A stretch of 37,802 nucleotides of DNA from Pseudomonadota bacterium (GTDB lineage Bacteria; Pseudomonadota; Gammaproteobacteria; Burkholderiales; Gallionellaceae). The notes under the pieces are model-generated. The model was not told the DNA's origin, did no database searches, and worked only from the letters and a program-made list of their open reading frames with translations. Of the stretch, positions 8,474-18,384 are shown piece by piece (position 1 is the stretch's first letter; each line of letters starts with the position of its first letter). Location of the stretch: contig JAJXUI010000029.1 in the NCBI GenBank assembly GCA_021782995.1, forward strand, positions 1 through 37,802, written 5' to 3'. The translations under genes were made by a program, and so were the position numbers.

Positions 8474-8821
8474 TCAGGATTCTGCCCAGATTTTTCCTTC
8501 CTTGTATTCCTTGAAGACTCGAATGTCGGAATCGACAAACAGCCTGGACAGCCAGGATTGCCAGGTTTGCCACTGGTCGCTCGTGATGACGGCAATTTTA
8601 CCAAAGTCGTGGTTGTGGTCGCGTCCAAAAAACCGGATTTCCTCCCACACCACATCGACTGAGTAATCGATCATCGCACGCAGGTCAAACAGCAGGTTGA
8701 TCCTGTTGCCGCCTTTCAGCATGTCCAGCGCAAGGTTTTCAAACTGCGTGAAATCGTCAAAAGTGAATTCACCCATCACGGCGATATTGAGCAGGCTTGA
8801 GGATTTTTCGATGTTGATCAT
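8474..8821 (-). CDS. SpoIIAA-like (STAS-fold) protein
   Basis: A 115-residue cytosolic protein resembling the SpoIIAA-like family, which has a STAS-type fold found in anti-sigma antagonists and stand-alone bacterial proteins. Supporting features are the pattern LNIAVMGEFTFDDFTQFE at the start, the LLFDLRAM strand-turn, and a C-terminal WLSRLFVDSDIRVF segment typical of the family. A strong AAGGAA lies eight bases before the ATG. It follows the GGDEF/EAL gene by 99 nt on the same strand and precedes regB. No phosphorylatable serine motif stands out, so a role as a switch protein is only inferred. Confidence 0.8.
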   Translation of the reverse strand: MINIEKSSSLLNIAVMGEFTFDDFTQFENLALDMLKGGNRINLLFDLRAMIDYSVDVVWEEIRFFGRDHNHDFGKIAVITSDQWQTWQSWLSRLFVDSDIRVFKEYKEGKIWAES

Positions 8822-8920
8822 GCCGGATTTCCTTTTGTATGGCTTGTTGAATTTGCTGCAACAGAGCTTACCACAGCCAGATTATGGAGAATACCTTGCC
8901 CCGCGGCAGAAGCCGCATGT

Positions 8921-11317
8921 TCATCCGGTATTGCGGGGGAGCAGGGCGGTGATTTCGAGGGGGGAAAGCGGCTTGCTGAACAAGTAACCCTGATATTGAT
9001 CGCATTGGTGCTGCTTCAGGAAAGCCAGCTGCGCTTCGGTTTCCACACCTTCGGTGACGACAGTCATGCCCAGACCCATCGCCATCGCCAGGATGGCCTT
9101 GACGATGGCTGCATCATCGAGATGGGTGGCTACATCATTGATGAAAGATTTGTCTATCTTGAGTTTGTTGATGGGGAAGCGTTTCAGGTAGCTGAGACTG
9201 GAATAACCGGTACCGAAATCGTCAATCGAGATTTCCAGGCCCATGTTGCTTAGCGTAAGCAGGGTATTGACGACATCCTCCACGTTTTCCACCAGCATGC
9301 TTTCGGTGATCTCGATGCCGATGCTGGAGGCCTTGATGCCGGTTTCATCCAGAATCGCGCAGATGTGCTCTGCCAGCTGTTTCTGGCGGAACTGCTTGGC
9401 CGAGAGGTTGATCGCAATGCGCGGTACGTCATATCCGAGCTGCTGCCAGCTGCTGATCTGCTGGCATGTGGTACGCATCACCCAGTCCCCAATGGCAAGG
9501 ATGTAACCGCTTTCTTCTGCCAGGGGGATGAATTTGGCCGGGGGGATCATGCCGTGGTCGGGATGCTGCCAGCGCAACAGTACTTCCAGGCCGCATATCG
9601 CATTGCTCCTGATATCGACGACAGGCTGATAGGCAAGACTCAGCTGGTTTCTTTCAATGGCGTGACGCAATTCGCTGCTGATGACCTGCTTCTCCGCGGC
9701 CTGTTCGTTCATCTTGCCGGAGAAGTACTGGTAATTGCTGCGCCCGCTTTCCTTGGCGTGATACATCGCGGTATCACTGTTCTTCAGCAATTGCTCCATG
9801 GAGGTACCGTCATCCGGGTAGATGGCAATGCCGATGCTGGCGCTGATATGCAGTTCCTTGCCCTTGATCAGGAAGGGGCGCAGCAGCGATTCGAGCAGTT
9901 TTTCGGCGATGCTGCCGGCATCGGGAGGGGTGCTGATCTGCGACAGGAGGATGATGAATTCGTCCCCTCCCTGCCGTGCCACGGTATCTTCGTTGCGTAT
10001 GCAGCCGATCAGGCGGGTGGCAGCCTCCTTCAGCAGGCCGTCTCCGATATCGTGCCCCAGCGTGTCGTTGATCAGCTTGAACTTGTCGAGGTCGATAAAC
10101 AGCACGGCTGCCCTCAGGTTGCGCCTGCCGTTGTGTACCAGGGTCTGCTGTATGCGGTCCTGCAGCAGGGTGCGGTTGGGCAGGCTGGTGAGGGCATCGT
10201 GGCTTGCCATGTAGCGTATGCGCTGTTCGGCTTCCTTTCGGTCACTGATGTCGCGAGCGGTGGTGATGAACAGCAGTCGGTTCTGGATCCGTAGCTGGTT
10301 GGTCTTGAGCTCTAGCGGAAAGGCGCTGAGATCCTTGCGTATGCCTACGACTTCGCGCGTCACGCCAAAGGCTGGCGAGAAATTTTCATCCGGGTTGAAG
10401 CGGTGGTATCTTCCGGTAAGGCTTAGGCTTTCTCCAGACAGCAGCCGTCCGAAATGCTGTTTGACGATTTCCTTGCTGTCATAGCCGAATATTTTTTCAG
10501 CGGCCGTATTGAATGATTCGACGCGTTCATTTTCGTCAATGACAATGATGCCTTCATTCACATTTTCCAGGATGGCATGCACATACTGTTCGCTGGCACG
10601 CAATTCGGCAACGCGTGCCATGACGATGCTTTCAAGGCTGGCATTGAGGTTGTTCAGTTCATTTTCGGTCTTTTGCCTGGCCTCGCGCATGGAGGCAAAT
10701 GAACGAACAAGGTTGCCGAGTTCGTCGTCGCGTATTGCCGGCAGATTGGCGCTGAAATCGCCTTCGGCGAGTTTGTTGGCAGCCTCGTTCAGCCTGATCA
10801 GCGGTTTGATGATGAAGATGGAAACGCTGATATAGAGCACTCCGCCCAGCAGTGCGCCGAACAGCGTGATTACGAAGATCACGTTACGGTATGTCGAATT
10901 GACGGAATCGCGCAGTTTCTGCGTGGACAGTTCGATTTCCACCTTGCCGATTTCCTGGCCGGAGAACAGGATGGGAGAACTGAATGTCAGGCCCCGCACG
11001 CTGTTGTTCAGTTTTGCATTGAGGCGGCTGACCATCACCCGGCCTGACTGGTTCATGATGTGGATGCTCTGCACGTCTTCAAGTTTGACGATGCGCTCGG
11101 CAAGTGACTCGATGTTGCTGTAATCGTAGGCAAGGATCAGGTTGGTCAGCGATTCGGCAATCAGCTGTACCCTTTCCTGGCCGGAACGGTTCATGTCTTC
11201 GGTAAAACTGGCCTTGGCCTGGTAGATGCGTATTGCACCAAATGAAACAAAGCAGACCATCAAGCTGCTGATAACATACAGCAACAGTTTTTCGCGTAGC
11301 TTGAGCCTGATCTTCAT
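8921..11317 (-). CDS. Membrane PAS-GGDEF-EAL protein (cyclic-di-GMP turnover)
   Basis: A 798-residue inner-membrane signalling protein. Its order is transmembrane helix (about 10-31), a periplasmic sensor region, a second helix (about 146-170), HAMP (about 171-222), coiled coil, PAS (about 243-360), GGDEF (about 370-535) and EAL (about 550-795). The cyclase active site is intact (GGDEF 450-454), with inhibitory I-site RNED at 441-444, five residues before it. The phosphodiesterase half reads EVL at 578-580 in place of EAL, a common tolerated variant, and keeps NLSAKQF, ITES, DDFGTGYSS, KIDKSF and EGVET. Both activities therefore look possible, and the net direction cannot be told from sequence. 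It is followed by the SpoIIAA-like gene on the same strand. Confidence 0.95.
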   Translation of the reverse strand: MKIRLKLREKLLLYVISSLMVCFVSFGAIRIYQAKASFTEDMNRSGQERVQLIAESLTNLILAYDYSNIESLAERIVKLEDVQSIHIMNQSGRVMVSRLNAKLNNSVRGLTFSSPILFSGQEIGKVEIELSTQKLRDSVNSTYRNVIFVITLFGALLGGVLYISVSIFIIKPLIRLNEAANKLAEGDFSANLPAIRDDELGNLVRSFASMREARQKTENELNNLNASLESIVMARVAELRASEQYVHAILENVNEGIIVIDENERVESFNTAAEKIFGYDSKEIVKQHFGRLLSGESLSLTGRYHRFNPDENFSPAFGVTREVVGIRKDLSAFPLELKTNQLRIQNRLLFITTARDISDRKEAEQRIRYMASHDALTSLPNRTLLQDRIQQTLVHNGRRNLRAAVLFIDLDKFKLINDTLGHDIGDGLLKEAATRLIGCIRNEDTVARQGGDEFIILLSQISTPPDAGSIAEKLLESLLRPFLIKGKELHISASIGIAIYPDDGTSMEQLLKNSDTAMYHAKESGRSNYQYFSGKMNEQAAEKQVISSELRHAIERNQLSLAYQPVVDIRSNAICGLEVLLRWQHPDHGMIPPAKFIPLAEESGYILAIGDWVMRTTCQQISSWQQLGYDVPRIAINLSAKQFRQKQLAEHICAILDETGIKASSIGIEITESMLVENVEDVVNTLLTLSNMGLEISIDDFGTGYSSLSYLKRFPINKLKIDKSFINDVATHLDDAAIVKAILAMAMGLGMTVVTEGVETEAQLAFLKQHQCDQYQGYLFSKPLSPLEITALLPRNTG

Positions 11318-11426
11318 TTGGCGCAGTAGTGGATTTGCATTGTTTTAATTGAATATTCTGATGTTTTGCGCAAGCTTAACATACTCCCTGCGGATATGGT
11401 GCGGGGGCGATAGATGGAAGTGGGGG

Positions 11427-12272
11427 TCAAGTCCGGGAAAATTTCAGGCTGGTGATGCCGCTGGCAATCACCAGCGTCATGCCCAGCCAGCTGTCGAGTG
11501 GCAGTGCCTCATGCCAGAACAGCAAGCCGATCAGGCTTGCAAATACGATGGCGCTGTAGGAAAGGCTGCCGGCCACCAGGGTCTTGCCGGTGCTATAGGC
11601 GCGAGTCAATGCAAGCTGTGCCAGTGTGGCGAAGAGCCCCATACCTGCAAGGATCGGCAAGTCGGCCAGGCGTGGCGGGTGCATGGCGCCTGTCAGCAGC
11701 AGCATGCCGCTGGCAAGGCTGGCAATCAGGCTGAAATAGAAAACGATGCGCGTTTCCGGTTCACCCTGTTTTCCCAGTGTGCGTACATTCAGCATGGCAA
11801 TTGCAGCAAAAAGGCCCGAGGTCAGCCCGAGCAGTGCGGGCAGGAGCTGGTTGCGTTCAAGCGCAGGGTGCAGCAGCAGGATGATGCCGAGAAAGCCGGT
11901 AATGATTGCGACAGCCAGCGCAGCATGAAACCGTTCTTTCATGACCGCAGTCAGGATCACCACAAGAAACAGCGGCGCGGTGTAATTCAGTGTCATTGCA
12001 GTGGCCAGCGGTAATGCAGTGATACAGTAGAAGAACAATAGCAGGGCAATGGTGCCTGAAATGCCGCGCAGCAGGTGGCCTTGCCAGTTGCGGGTGCGCA
12101 GGCTTGTGCCACGTTGCAGCAGGATGCCTGTTACGACCAGCAGGCCGATGAGTGAACGGTAGAATACCAGTTCGACGTTGCTGAAGTGCGTCGATCCCAG
12201 CTTGACGCAGACGCCCATGCAGGCGAACAGCAGGCCGGCCACCAGCATCCACGATGCGCCTGTCGGTTTCAT
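11427..12272 (-). CDS. EamA/DMT-family transporter
   Basis: A 281-residue inner-membrane protein of the drug/metabolite transporter superfamily, built from two EamA repeats with about ten hydrophobic helices. Typical elements include FYRSLIGLLVV early, LNYTAPLFLVVI at the end of the first repeat, and SYSAIVFASLIGLLFWHEALPL in the second. Substrates of this family range from amino acids to purines and nothing here identifies one. It starts 24 nt after the Rieske oxygenase stop on the same strand, so the two may be co-transcribed and the transporter could export or import a substrate or product of that enzyme. Confidence 0.9.
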   Translation of the reverse strand: MKPTGASWMLVAGLLFACMGVCVKLGSTHFSNVELVFYRSLIGLLVVTGILLQRGTSLRTRNWQGHLLRGISGTIALLLFFYCITALPLATAMTLNYTAPLFLVVILTAVMKERFHAALAVAIITGFLGIILLLHPALERNQLLPALLGLTSGLFAAIAMLNVRTLGKQGEPETRIVFYFSLIASLASGMLLLTGAMHPPRLADLPILAGMGLFATLAQLALTRAYSTGKTLVAGSLSYSAIVFASLIGLLFWHEALPLDSWLGMTLVIASGITSLKFSRT

Positions 12273-12296
12273 GGCATGGATGCAGGCGTTGCGGGT

Positions 12297-13400
12297 TTAC
12301 AGGTGGGGGCCGAGATGGCGCTGCAGGAATTCGTGGAAATGCAGCATGCCGTCCTCGGTCGGGGACTGGTAGGGGCCGCCGTCCTCTTTGCCTTGTTTGT
12401 ACAGGGCGCGGCGGCCTTCGTGCATCTTGCGGCAGATGACATCATCCTCGACGGCCGTTTCGTGATAAGCCTTCTTTTCGGCTTCCACATATTCACGTTC
12501 GAACAGCACGATGTCTTCAGGATAATAAAACTCGACGAAATTCGTGCAGGCATCCGGTCCGCGCGGGATCACCGTGCTGACCACCAGTGTGTTGGGGTAC
12601 CACTCCACCATGATGTTCGGGTAGTAGGTCAGCCAGATCGCACCGTAGGCAGGCAGCTTGCCGTTCGAATAGCTCAGGACCTGTTCCTGCCATTTCCGGT
12701 ACACTTCGCTGCCGGAGTTGCTCAGTGCATTGTTGATGCCGACTGTCTGTACGCTATACCAGTCGCCAAACTCCCATTTCAGGTCGTCACAGTTGACGAA
12801 ATGGCTGAGTCCGGGGTGGAAAGGGTTGACGTGATAGTCTTCAAGGTACACCTCGATGAAGGTTTTCCAGTTGAAGCTGTACTCCTCGATTTCCACTCGG
12901 TCCAGCATGTAGCCGGTAAAGTCCATTTCTTTCAGTGCATTGATTTTGGAAAGATCGTCCAGGATGTTGCGCTTGCTGGCAAACAGCATGCCATTCCAGC
13001 GCTGCAATGGCGCTTTGTGCAGGTGCAGGCAGGGGTTTTGCGGGAAATGCGGCGCGCCCAGCAGCTTGCCATCCATTTCATAAGTCCAGCGGTGCAATGG
13101 GCATACGATATGTTTTGCATTGCCGCGACCCTCCAGCATGAGGGCCTGGCGATGGCGGCAGATGTTGGAAAGCATCTCCACGCCGGATTCGTTCCTGACC
13201 AGCATTCTTGCATTGTCCGCCCATTGCAGCACATGGTAATCGCCCTGATTGGGCACCATCAGCTCATGACCAACATAGCCGGGACCCGCATCAAACAGGA
13301 CACGTTGCTCGATTTCGAGCACTTTGGGGTCAAAATACCAGCGCACGGGCGGCTGGGCAGTGACTGGCGAGAATTGTTCAATTTTTGCTATTTCGGACAT
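12297..13400 (-). CDS. Rieske non-heme iron oxygenase, alpha subunit
   Basis: A 367-residue Rieske oxygenase alpha-subunit-like protein. The Rieske [2Fe-2S] ligands are C81/H83 (CRH) and C100/H103 (CPLH), followed by WTYEMDGKL. The mononuclear iron motif is EDYHVNPFHPGL with H190 and H195; the acidic third ligand should lie further on but I cannot place it with certainty. Such enzymes hydroxylate or demethylate aromatic, choline-like or sterol-like substrates with a separate reductase. No reductase or beta subunit is encoded next to it. Substrate unknown. The ATG has no clear Shine-Dalgarno. A possible partner is the EamA transporter just downstream. Confidence 0.9.
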   Translation of the reverse strand: MSEIAKIEQFSPVTAQPPVRWYFDPKVLEIEQRVLFDAGPGYVGHELMVPNQGDYHVLQWADNARMLVRNESGVEMLSNICRHRQALMLEGRGNAKHIVCPLHRWTYEMDGKLLGAPHFPQNPCLHLHKAPLQRWNGMLFASKRNILDDLSKINALKEMDFTGYMLDRVEIEEYSFNWKTFIEVYLEDYHVNPFHPGLSHFVNCDDLKWEFGDWYSVQTVGINNALSNSGSEVYRKWQEQVLSYSNGKLPAYGAIWLTYYPNIMVEWYPNTLVVSTVIPRGPDACTNFVEFYYPEDIVLFEREYVEAEKKAYHETAVEDDVICRKMHEGRRALYKQGKEDGGPYQSPTEDGMLHFHEFLQRHLGPHL

Positions 13401-13721
13401 GATCTATCAAACGAATCCATATCAAAAAGAGTTGAAAACCAAATTCAGCGCTCATTGCTGTTTTCCGGAGTGACGCTTGCCGGAAACCCGATAAATGCGA
13501 TTACGGGTGTGCTTGAAAATCGATATCAATCGTTGATTTCTGACAAGCCTGCCATTTTCCTCCGGTGCATGTGCATGTTAAGCAATGATCCCCGGTGAGG
13601 GTGACTGGAATTTTTGGAGCAAGGGGCGAATTGTCCTTTAAAATGGTGCTATTTGGCAACAAAAATTGTCCTTAATTTCCGCTTAAGGTTAAAATGCGCG
13701 TTTCACATCTGGAGAAGAATA
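13401..13721. other. Divergent intergenic region, Rieske gene / xseB
   Basis: About 320 bases without a supported gene separate divergently transcribed genes. It holds a 7-bp hairpin (TTTCCGG 13462-13468, CCGGAAA 13480-13486) without a T tract, a pair of direct repeats AATTGTCCTT (13629-13638 and 13664-13673), and the candidate xseB promoter. No RNA gene or riboswitch is recognised. Confidence 0.6.
13666..13695 (+). promoter_or_regulatory. Candidate sigma-70 promoter for xseB-ispA-dxs
   Basis: TTGTCC (13666-13671) and TAAAAT (13690-13695) are separated by 18 bases, with five of six matches at -10 and four of six at -35. The -35 element overlaps the second copy of the AATTGTCCTT direct repeat. 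It lies about 27 nt before the xseB start, leaving a short leader. Confidence 0.4.
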
Positions 13722-13988
13722 ATGGCAGGGAAGTCCGCCAAATCGATGAGCTTTGAAGCTTCCCTGGCCGAGCTGGAGAAGGTTGTGGCCGACATGGAGT
13801 CCGGCAACCTCCCGCTGGAAGAGTCGCTGGCCGCCTATCAGCGGGGAATGGCTTTATTGAACGCCTGCCGCAGCAGGCTGGATGATGCGCAGCAGAAAGT
13901 GCGCATTCTGGAAGAGGGTGGCCTCAAAGACCTGTCGTTCAGTCTCGATCAGGCGCAAGCCGGCAACCATAAAAACGAACCTTTCTGA
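13722..13988 (+). CDS. xseB: Exodeoxyribonuclease VII small subunit
   Basis: An 88-residue small subunit of exonuclease VII, which degrades single-stranded DNA together with XseA. The family pattern is clear: SFEASLAELEKVVADMESG, then LPLEESLAAYQRGMALL, then CRSRLDDAQQKVRIL, predicted as two long helices. I chose ATG at 13722, with GGAG upstream. An in-frame open stretch begins at 13614 but adds residues foreign to the family. xseA is not in the window. It is first gene of the conserved xseB-ispA-dxs operon and ends 6 nt before ispA. Confidence 0.95.
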   Translation: MAGKSAKSMSFEASLAELEKVVADMESGNLPLEESLAAYQRGMALLNACRSRLDDAQQKVRILEEGGLKDLSFSLDQAQAGNHKNEPF

Positions 13989-13994
13989 ACGAAC

Positions 13995-14900
13995 ATGACT
14001 GTAAATTCCGCCGACGATTTCCAGGGCTGGGCGAGCGCCCACCAATGCCGCTTCGAGGCAGTGCTGAAGAATTTCCTGCCTGCAGATGATATTGCACCGC
14101 AGCGCCTGCATGCCGCCATGCGTTATAGCGTACTGGATGGCGGAAAGCGTGTACGGCCTTTGCTGGCATTTGCTGCCGGCGAGCTGGCTGGCGCAGACCA
14201 GGCAAAAACCGACAGGGTTGCGGCTGCTGTGGAAATGATCCATGCCTATTCCCTGGTGCATGATGACATGCCCTGTATGGATGACGATGTATTGCGCCGT
14301 GGCAAGCCGACGTGCCATGTCGAATATGATGAAGCTACCGCACTGCTGGTAGGTGACAGCCTGCAGAGCCTGGCATTCCAGATGCTGGTCGAGCAACCGC
14401 TGAATGCGAACCCTGCGATGCAGCTGAAAATGGTCAGGCTGCTTGCTGTTGCTTCGGGTTCGCGCGGCATGGCAGGTGGTCAGGCATTTGACCTGGCCAA
14501 CGTCGGCAAGCAATTGTCACTGGCTGAGCTTGAATTCATGCATATCCACAAGACCGGCGCACTGATCCGTGCCGCGATTCTGCTGGGGGCATACTGCGGA
14601 GGCGAAATGCCGGATGCGCAATTGGCCAGGCTGGACCATTTCGGCAAGTGTATCGGCCTGGCATTCCAGGTGGTGGATGATGTGCTGGATGCGGAAGCAG
14701 ATACTGCGACGCTGGGCAAAACGGCCGGCAAGGATGCGGATAACGACAAGCCCACCTACGTCACGCTGCTGGGCGCCGTTGAGGCAAAAAAGATGGCCGC
14801 AGAGCTGCATGCCGAAGCATTGCAGTCGCTGGACGAATTTGGCAGCGCTGCACGACGACTGCGCGAGCTGGGTGATTTCATCGTCATGAGAAAATATTGA
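13995..14900 (+). CDS. ispA: Farnesyl diphosphate synthase (polyprenyl synthetase)
   Basis: Short-chain trans-prenyl transferase of 301 residues that condenses IPP with DMAPP and GPP to make farnesyl diphosphate for quinones, undecaprenyl phosphate and hopanoids. The first aspartate-rich motif is DDMPCMDDD, followed by RRGKPT. The second is [22 protein letters not shown] near residue 50 is the usual substrate-binding segment. It lies between xseB and dxs, sharing one base with the dxs start, so isoprenoid precursor synthesis and use are co-expressed. Confidence 0.96.
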   Translation: MTVNSADDFQGWASAHQCRFEAVLKNFLPADDIAPQRLHAAMRYSVLDGGKRVRPLLAFAAGELAGADQAKTDRVAAAVEMIHAYSLVHDDMPCMDDDVLRRGKPTCHVEYDEATALLVGDSLQSLAFQMLVEQPLNANPAMQLKMVRLLAVASGSRGMAGGQAFDLANVGKQLSLAELEFMHIHKTGALIRAAILLGAYCGGEMPDAQLARLDHFGKCIGLAFQVVDDVLDAEADTATLGKTAGKDADNDKPTYVTLLGAVEAKKMAAELHAEALQSLDEFGSAARRLRELGDFIVMRKY

Positions 14901-16744
14901 TGTATTCATTGCTGGAAGCCATAAATAACCCGCAGGACCTGCGGCAGCTGGATCGCAAACAGTTGCCGCAGCTGGCAGAGCAGTTGCGGGCCTTCCTGCT
15001 CGATACCGTGAGCAAGACTGGCGGCCACCTGTCCTCCAATCTCGGCACGGTTGAACTGACCATTGCTTTGCATTATGTGTTCAATACACCGGAAGACCGC
15101 CTGGTGTGGGATGTCGGGCATCAGACCTATGCACACAAGATCCTGACCGGCAGGCGCAATGACATGAAGTCGCTACGCATGCTGGGCGGCATTTCCGGCT
15201 TCCCCAAACGCACTGAAAGCGAATTTGACACTTTTGGCACCGGCCATTCCAGCACCTCGATTTCAGCCGCGCTGGGGATGGCGGTGGCGGCGCGGCTTGC
15301 CGGAAACGAAAATCGTGCCGTTGCCATCATCGGCGATGGTGCGATGACCGGCGGCATGGCCTTCGAAGCGCTGAACAATGCCGGTGCAATGGATGCCAAC
15401 CTGCTGGTGGTGCTGAATGACAATGACATGTCGATCTCGACACCGGTTGGTGCGCTGAACAACTATCTGGCCAAGCTGCTTTCAGGTCGTTTCTATTCGG
15501 CGATGCGCAAGGGTAGCGAGAAGGTGCTGAAAGGCATGCCCCCGGTGCTGGAATTTACACGCCGTGCAGAAGAGCACGTCAAAGGCATGGTGACGCCCGG
15601 CACGATGTTCGAGGAATTCGGCTTCAACTATATCGGGCCGATTGACGGCCACGATCTTGAAGTGCTGGTGACGACGCTGGACAACATCCGCAAGCTGGAA
15701 GGCCCGCAATTCCTGCACGTGGTGACGCGCAAGGGCAAGGGTTACATGCATGCCGAGGATGACAGCATCCTGTATCACGGCGTGGGCAAGTTCGATCCCG
15801 CCTATGGCATCGTGGCCAAACAGGAAAGCAAGCCGACTTACACCCAGGTATTCGGCAACTGGCTGTGCGACATGGCCGGACAGGATGCGCGACTGGTGGC
15901 GATTACGCCTGCCATGTGCGAGGGTTCCGGCATGGTGAAGTTTTCACAGAACTTTCCAGATCGCTATTTTGATGTCGGTATTGCCGAGCAGCATGCGCTG
16001 ACTTTTGCCGCGGGGCTGGCGTGCGATGGCTACAAGCCGGTGGTGGCCATCTATTCAACCTTCCTGCAGCGTGCCTATGACCAGCTGATACACGATATTG
16101 CGATCCAGAACCTGCCGGTGATGCTGGCCATCGACCGCGGTGGCCTGGTGGGTGCGGATGGTGCCAGCCATGCGGGCAGTTACGATATCAGCTATCTGCG
16201 CTGCATCCCCAACATGACAGTGATGACGCCGAGCGACGAGAATGAGTGCCGGCAGATGCTGTTTACCGCGTATCAGATGAATACGCCAACGGCGGTGCGT
16301 TATCCGCGCGGTGTGGGGCCGGGCATCCGGATTCAGGAGGAAATGATCGCGCTGCCGGTTGGCAAGGGTGAAGTCCGCCGTGCGGGTAAACAGGTCGCGA
16401 TACTGGCTTTTGGCTCCATGCTGGCTCCTGCATTGCAGGCCTCAGAAAATCTGGATGCCACCGTGGTCAATATGCGTTATGTGAAGCCGCTGGATGGCGA
16501 GCTTGTGATGCGGATGGCACATGAACATGAGCTGATTGTCACCGTTGAAGAAAACACCGTGATGGGCGGTGCAGGGAGCGCTGTCGCCGAATATTTGGCG
16601 CAGTGTGGAATTGCCATTCCCCTGTTGCAACTGGGGTTGCCGGATCGCTTTATCGAACAGGGGGATCCTGCTCTCCTGCTGGCAGAATGCGGCCTGAACG
16701 CGGCCGGTATAGAAAACGCGGTGAGGAAAAAGTTAGCCGGGTAA
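14900..16744 (+). CDS. dxs: 1-deoxy-D-xylulose-5-phosphate synthase
   Basis: Thiamine-diphosphate enzyme that joins pyruvate and glyceraldehyde 3-phosphate, the first step of the MEP isoprenoid pathway. The 614 residues match the family length. The sequence shows [14 protein letters not shown], the cofactor motif [18 protein letters not shown], the catalytic glutamate in [15 protein letters not shown], and [16 protein letters not shown] chose the ATG at 14900, which overlaps the ispA TGA by one base. A TTG codon three bases earlier is a less likely start. Thiamine-diphosphate dependence raises the question of a TPP riboswitch, but none is seen. Confidence 0.97.
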   Translation: MYSLLEAINNPQDLRQLDRKQLPQLAEQLRAFLLDTVSKTGGHLSSNLGTVELTIALHYVFNTPEDRLVWDVGHQTYAHKILTGRRNDMKSLRMLGGISGFPKRTESEFDTFGTGHSSTSISAALGMAVAARLAGNENRAVAIIGDGAMTGGMAFEALNNAGAMDANLLVVLNDNDMSISTPVGALNNYLAKLLSGRFYSAMRKGSEKVLKGMPPVLEFTRRAEEHVKGMVTPGTMFEEFGFNYIGPIDGHDLEVLVTTLDNIRKLEGPQFLHVVTRKGKGYMHAEDDSILYHGVGKFDPAYGIVAKQESKPTYTQVFGNWLCDMAGQDARLVAITPAMCEGSGMVKFSQNFPDRYFDVGIAEQHALTFAAGLACDGYKPVVAIYSTFLQRAYDQLIHDIAIQNLPVMLAIDRGGLVGADGASHAGSYDISYLRCIPNMTVMTPSDENECRQMLFTAYQMNTPTAVRYPRGVGPGIRIQEEMIALPVGKGEVRRAGKQVAILAFGSMLAPALQASENLDATVVNMRYVKPLDGELVMRMAHEHELIVTVEENTVMGGAGSAVAEYLAQCGIAIPLLQLGLPDRFIEQGDPALLLAECGLNAAGIENAVRKKLAG

Positions 16745-16759
16745 ATGCCGGGTATCCGT

Positions 16760-16765
16760 TATAAT
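16760..16765 (+). promoter_or_regulatory. Possible -10 element upstream of folE2
   Basis: A perfect TATAAT lies 39 nt before the folE2 ATG, in the 60-nt gap after dxs. No convincing -35 element is found 16-18 nt upstream, so it is a weak promoter candidate or one that needs an activator. Confidence 0.3.
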
Positions 16766-16804
16766 CCTGTGAACAACAGTCTAGTGAAGCAGAACGGAAC
16801 CAAC

Positions 16805-17608
16805 ATGAAGCCTACTGTCAGCAGCGCAATGCCCGACGTGCAGGGATCGGCAGACACACGTCAGATCGCAATCAACAAGGTGGGCATCAAGAGCATACGC
16901 CACCCGGTGATTGTCAGCGACAAGAGTGAAGGCGTGCAGCACACCATCGCCACCTTCAATATGTATGTGCATCTGCCGCACAATTTCAAGGGAACGCACA
17001 TGTCGCGTTTCGTGGAGATCCTCAACCATCACGGGCGGGAAATTTCGGTAGAATCTTTCGAGAGCATCCTGCGCGAAATGGTGGTCAGGCTGGAAGCCGA
17101 GTCCGGCTACATCGAGATGAACTTCCCGTATTTCGTCAACAAGAAGGCACCAGTTTCCGGCGTACGCAGCCTGCTGGATTACGATGTCACGTTCATCGGG
17201 GAAGTGGTGAACGGCGCCTACCGCTTCAACATGAAAGTGGTGATTCCGGTGACCAGCCTGTGTCCCTGTTCGAAGAAGATTTCGGATCGCGGCGCACATA
17301 ACCAGCGTTCCCACGTAACCATTGCTGTACGCCCCAATACACCGGTATGGATCGAGGATGTGGTGCGCATCGCCGAAGTGCAGGCTTCCAGCGAACTGTA
17401 CGGTCTGCTCAAGCGTCCGGATGAAAAATTCATTACCGAGCGTGCCTATGACAATCCGAAATTTGTTGAGGATATGGTGCGCGATGTTGCTGCAGTACTG
17501 AATGCTGATAATCGTATCGATGCCTATGTGGTGGAGTCAGAGAATTTCGAGTCCATCCATAACCATTCGGCCTATGCGCTGATCGAGCGCGACAAGACGA
17601 AGGACTGA
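16805..17608 (+). CDS. folE2: GTP cyclohydrolase FolE2 (type IB)
   Basis: A 267-residue GTP cyclohydrolase IB, which opens GTP to dihydroneopterin triphosphate for folate and related pterins. It is unrelated in sequence to FolE and can use metals other than zinc. Family marks are [27 protein letters not shown], the conserved cysteine region [20 protein letters not shown], and [13 protein letters not shown] near the end. The chosen ATG at 16805 has GGAA upstream; an in-frame ATG at 16745 lies immediately after the dxs stop and adds a non-family extension. It is probably cotranscribed with dxs, or driven from the TATAAT in the gap. No folE is seen in this window. Confidence 0.96.
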   Translation: MKPTVSSAMPDVQGSADTRQIAINKVGIKSIRHPVIVSDKSEGVQHTIATFNMYVHLPHNFKGTHMSRFVEILNHHGREISVESFESILREMVVRLEAESGYIEMNFPYFVNKKAPVSGVRSLLDYDVTFIGEVVNGAYRFNMKVVIPVTSLCPCSKKISDRGAHNQRSHVTIAVRPNTPVWIEDVVRIAEVQASSELYGLLKRPDEKFITERAYDNPKFVEDMVRDVAAVLNADNRIDAYVVESENFESIHNHSAYALIERDKTKD

Positions 17609-17631
17609 CCCTCCTGCCGCAAGAGCAACCG

Positions 17632-17652
17632 GCATTTCCGTTCCGGAAATGC
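17632..17652. repeat. Hairpin after folE2
   Basis: GCATTTCCG and CGGAAATGC form a perfect 9-bp stem around TTC, between the folE2 stop and the amidotransferase start. No T tract follows, so it is not a typical intrinsic terminator. It may stabilise the folE2 mRNA end or be a protein-binding palindrome. Confidence 0.5.
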
Positions 17653-17679
17653 TGCCAGCATGTTTTCTGCCATTGAATT

Positions 17680-18384
17680 ATGAAACCTATTGCCATATTC
17701 CGTCATTTTCCGATCGAGGGTCCTGGATACCTTGCCGACTTCCTCGACCAGCGCAACCTTCCCTGGGTGCTATTGCGCATAGATGAGGGCGAAGCAGTCC
17801 CAGCCGACGCAGGCGAATTTTCCGGACTGGTATTCATGGGGGGGCCCATGAGCGTGAATGACCCGCTGCCCTGGATAGGCCAGGCGCTGGAGCTGATCCG
17901 CGATGCCGTCGCAAAGGACATCCCCGTGTTCGGGCATTGCCTCGGTGGCCAGCTGATGTCGAAAGCCCTGGGCGGCAGCGTGCGCAAGAATGCGGCCAAG
18001 GAAATCGGCTGGGGGGAAGTCAGTACTACCGCCAATCCCGAAGCGCGTAACTGGTTTGGCGAAATGAAGAGTGAGGTTGTATTCCACTGGCATGGCGAAA
18101 CGTTCAGCCTGCCCAATGGTGCGCAGCACCTGTTGACCAGCAAGCATTGCAATAACCAGGCTTACTCCCTGGGCAAGCATCTGGCGATGCAATGCCATGT
18201 GGAAATGACTGAAGAAATGATACGCGCCTGGTGTGAAGCGGGTGCGGACGAGGTGGCAGAAAGCCTGAACAGTCCTGGCGTTCAGTCCGTCACCTCGATA
18301 CAGGCATTCATCGCGCAATACCTGCCTGCGATGCGGAACGTGGCAGACAATATATATTCACACTGGATCAAGGGGCTGCGCTGA
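17680..18384 (+). CDS. Class I glutamine amidotransferase-like protein
   Basis: A 234-residue stand-alone class I glutamine amidotransferase domain, related to the GuaA amidotransferase half and to YfeJ-type proteins. The nucleophile is in the elbow [11 protein letters not shown] (Cys89), and the catalytic His/Glu are in [10 protein letters not shown]. The oxyanion region [13 protein letters not shown] is present. No synthetase domain follows, so the ammonia acceptor is unknown. It may act on a gamma-glutamyl compound. It lies 71 nt after folE2. Its last 17 bases overlap tail-to-tail with the convergent histidine kinase gene. Confidence 0.88.
   Translation: MKPIAIFRHFPIEGPGYLADFLDQRNLPWVLLRIDEGEAVPADAGEFSGLVFMGGPMSVNDPLPWIGQALELIRDAVAKDIPVFGHCLGGQLMSKALGGSVRKNAAKEIGWGEVSTTANPEARNWFGEMKSEVVFHWHGETFSLPNGAQHLLTSKHCNNQAYSLGKHLAMQCHVEMTEEMIRAWCEAGADEVAESLNSPGVQSVTSIQAFIAQYLPAMRNVADNIYSHWIKGLR

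Noticed and set aside
12186..13598. A 470-codon open frame on the plus strand opposite the Rieske gene
   Set aside because: It mirrors a well-conserved Rieske oxygenase on the other strand and has no recognisable domain; a shadow frame caused by codon bias.
16741..16804. A Zur box before folE2
   Set aside because: folE2 is zinc-regulated in some bacteria and GTTATAAT is suggestive, but the second half of the palindrome is missing.
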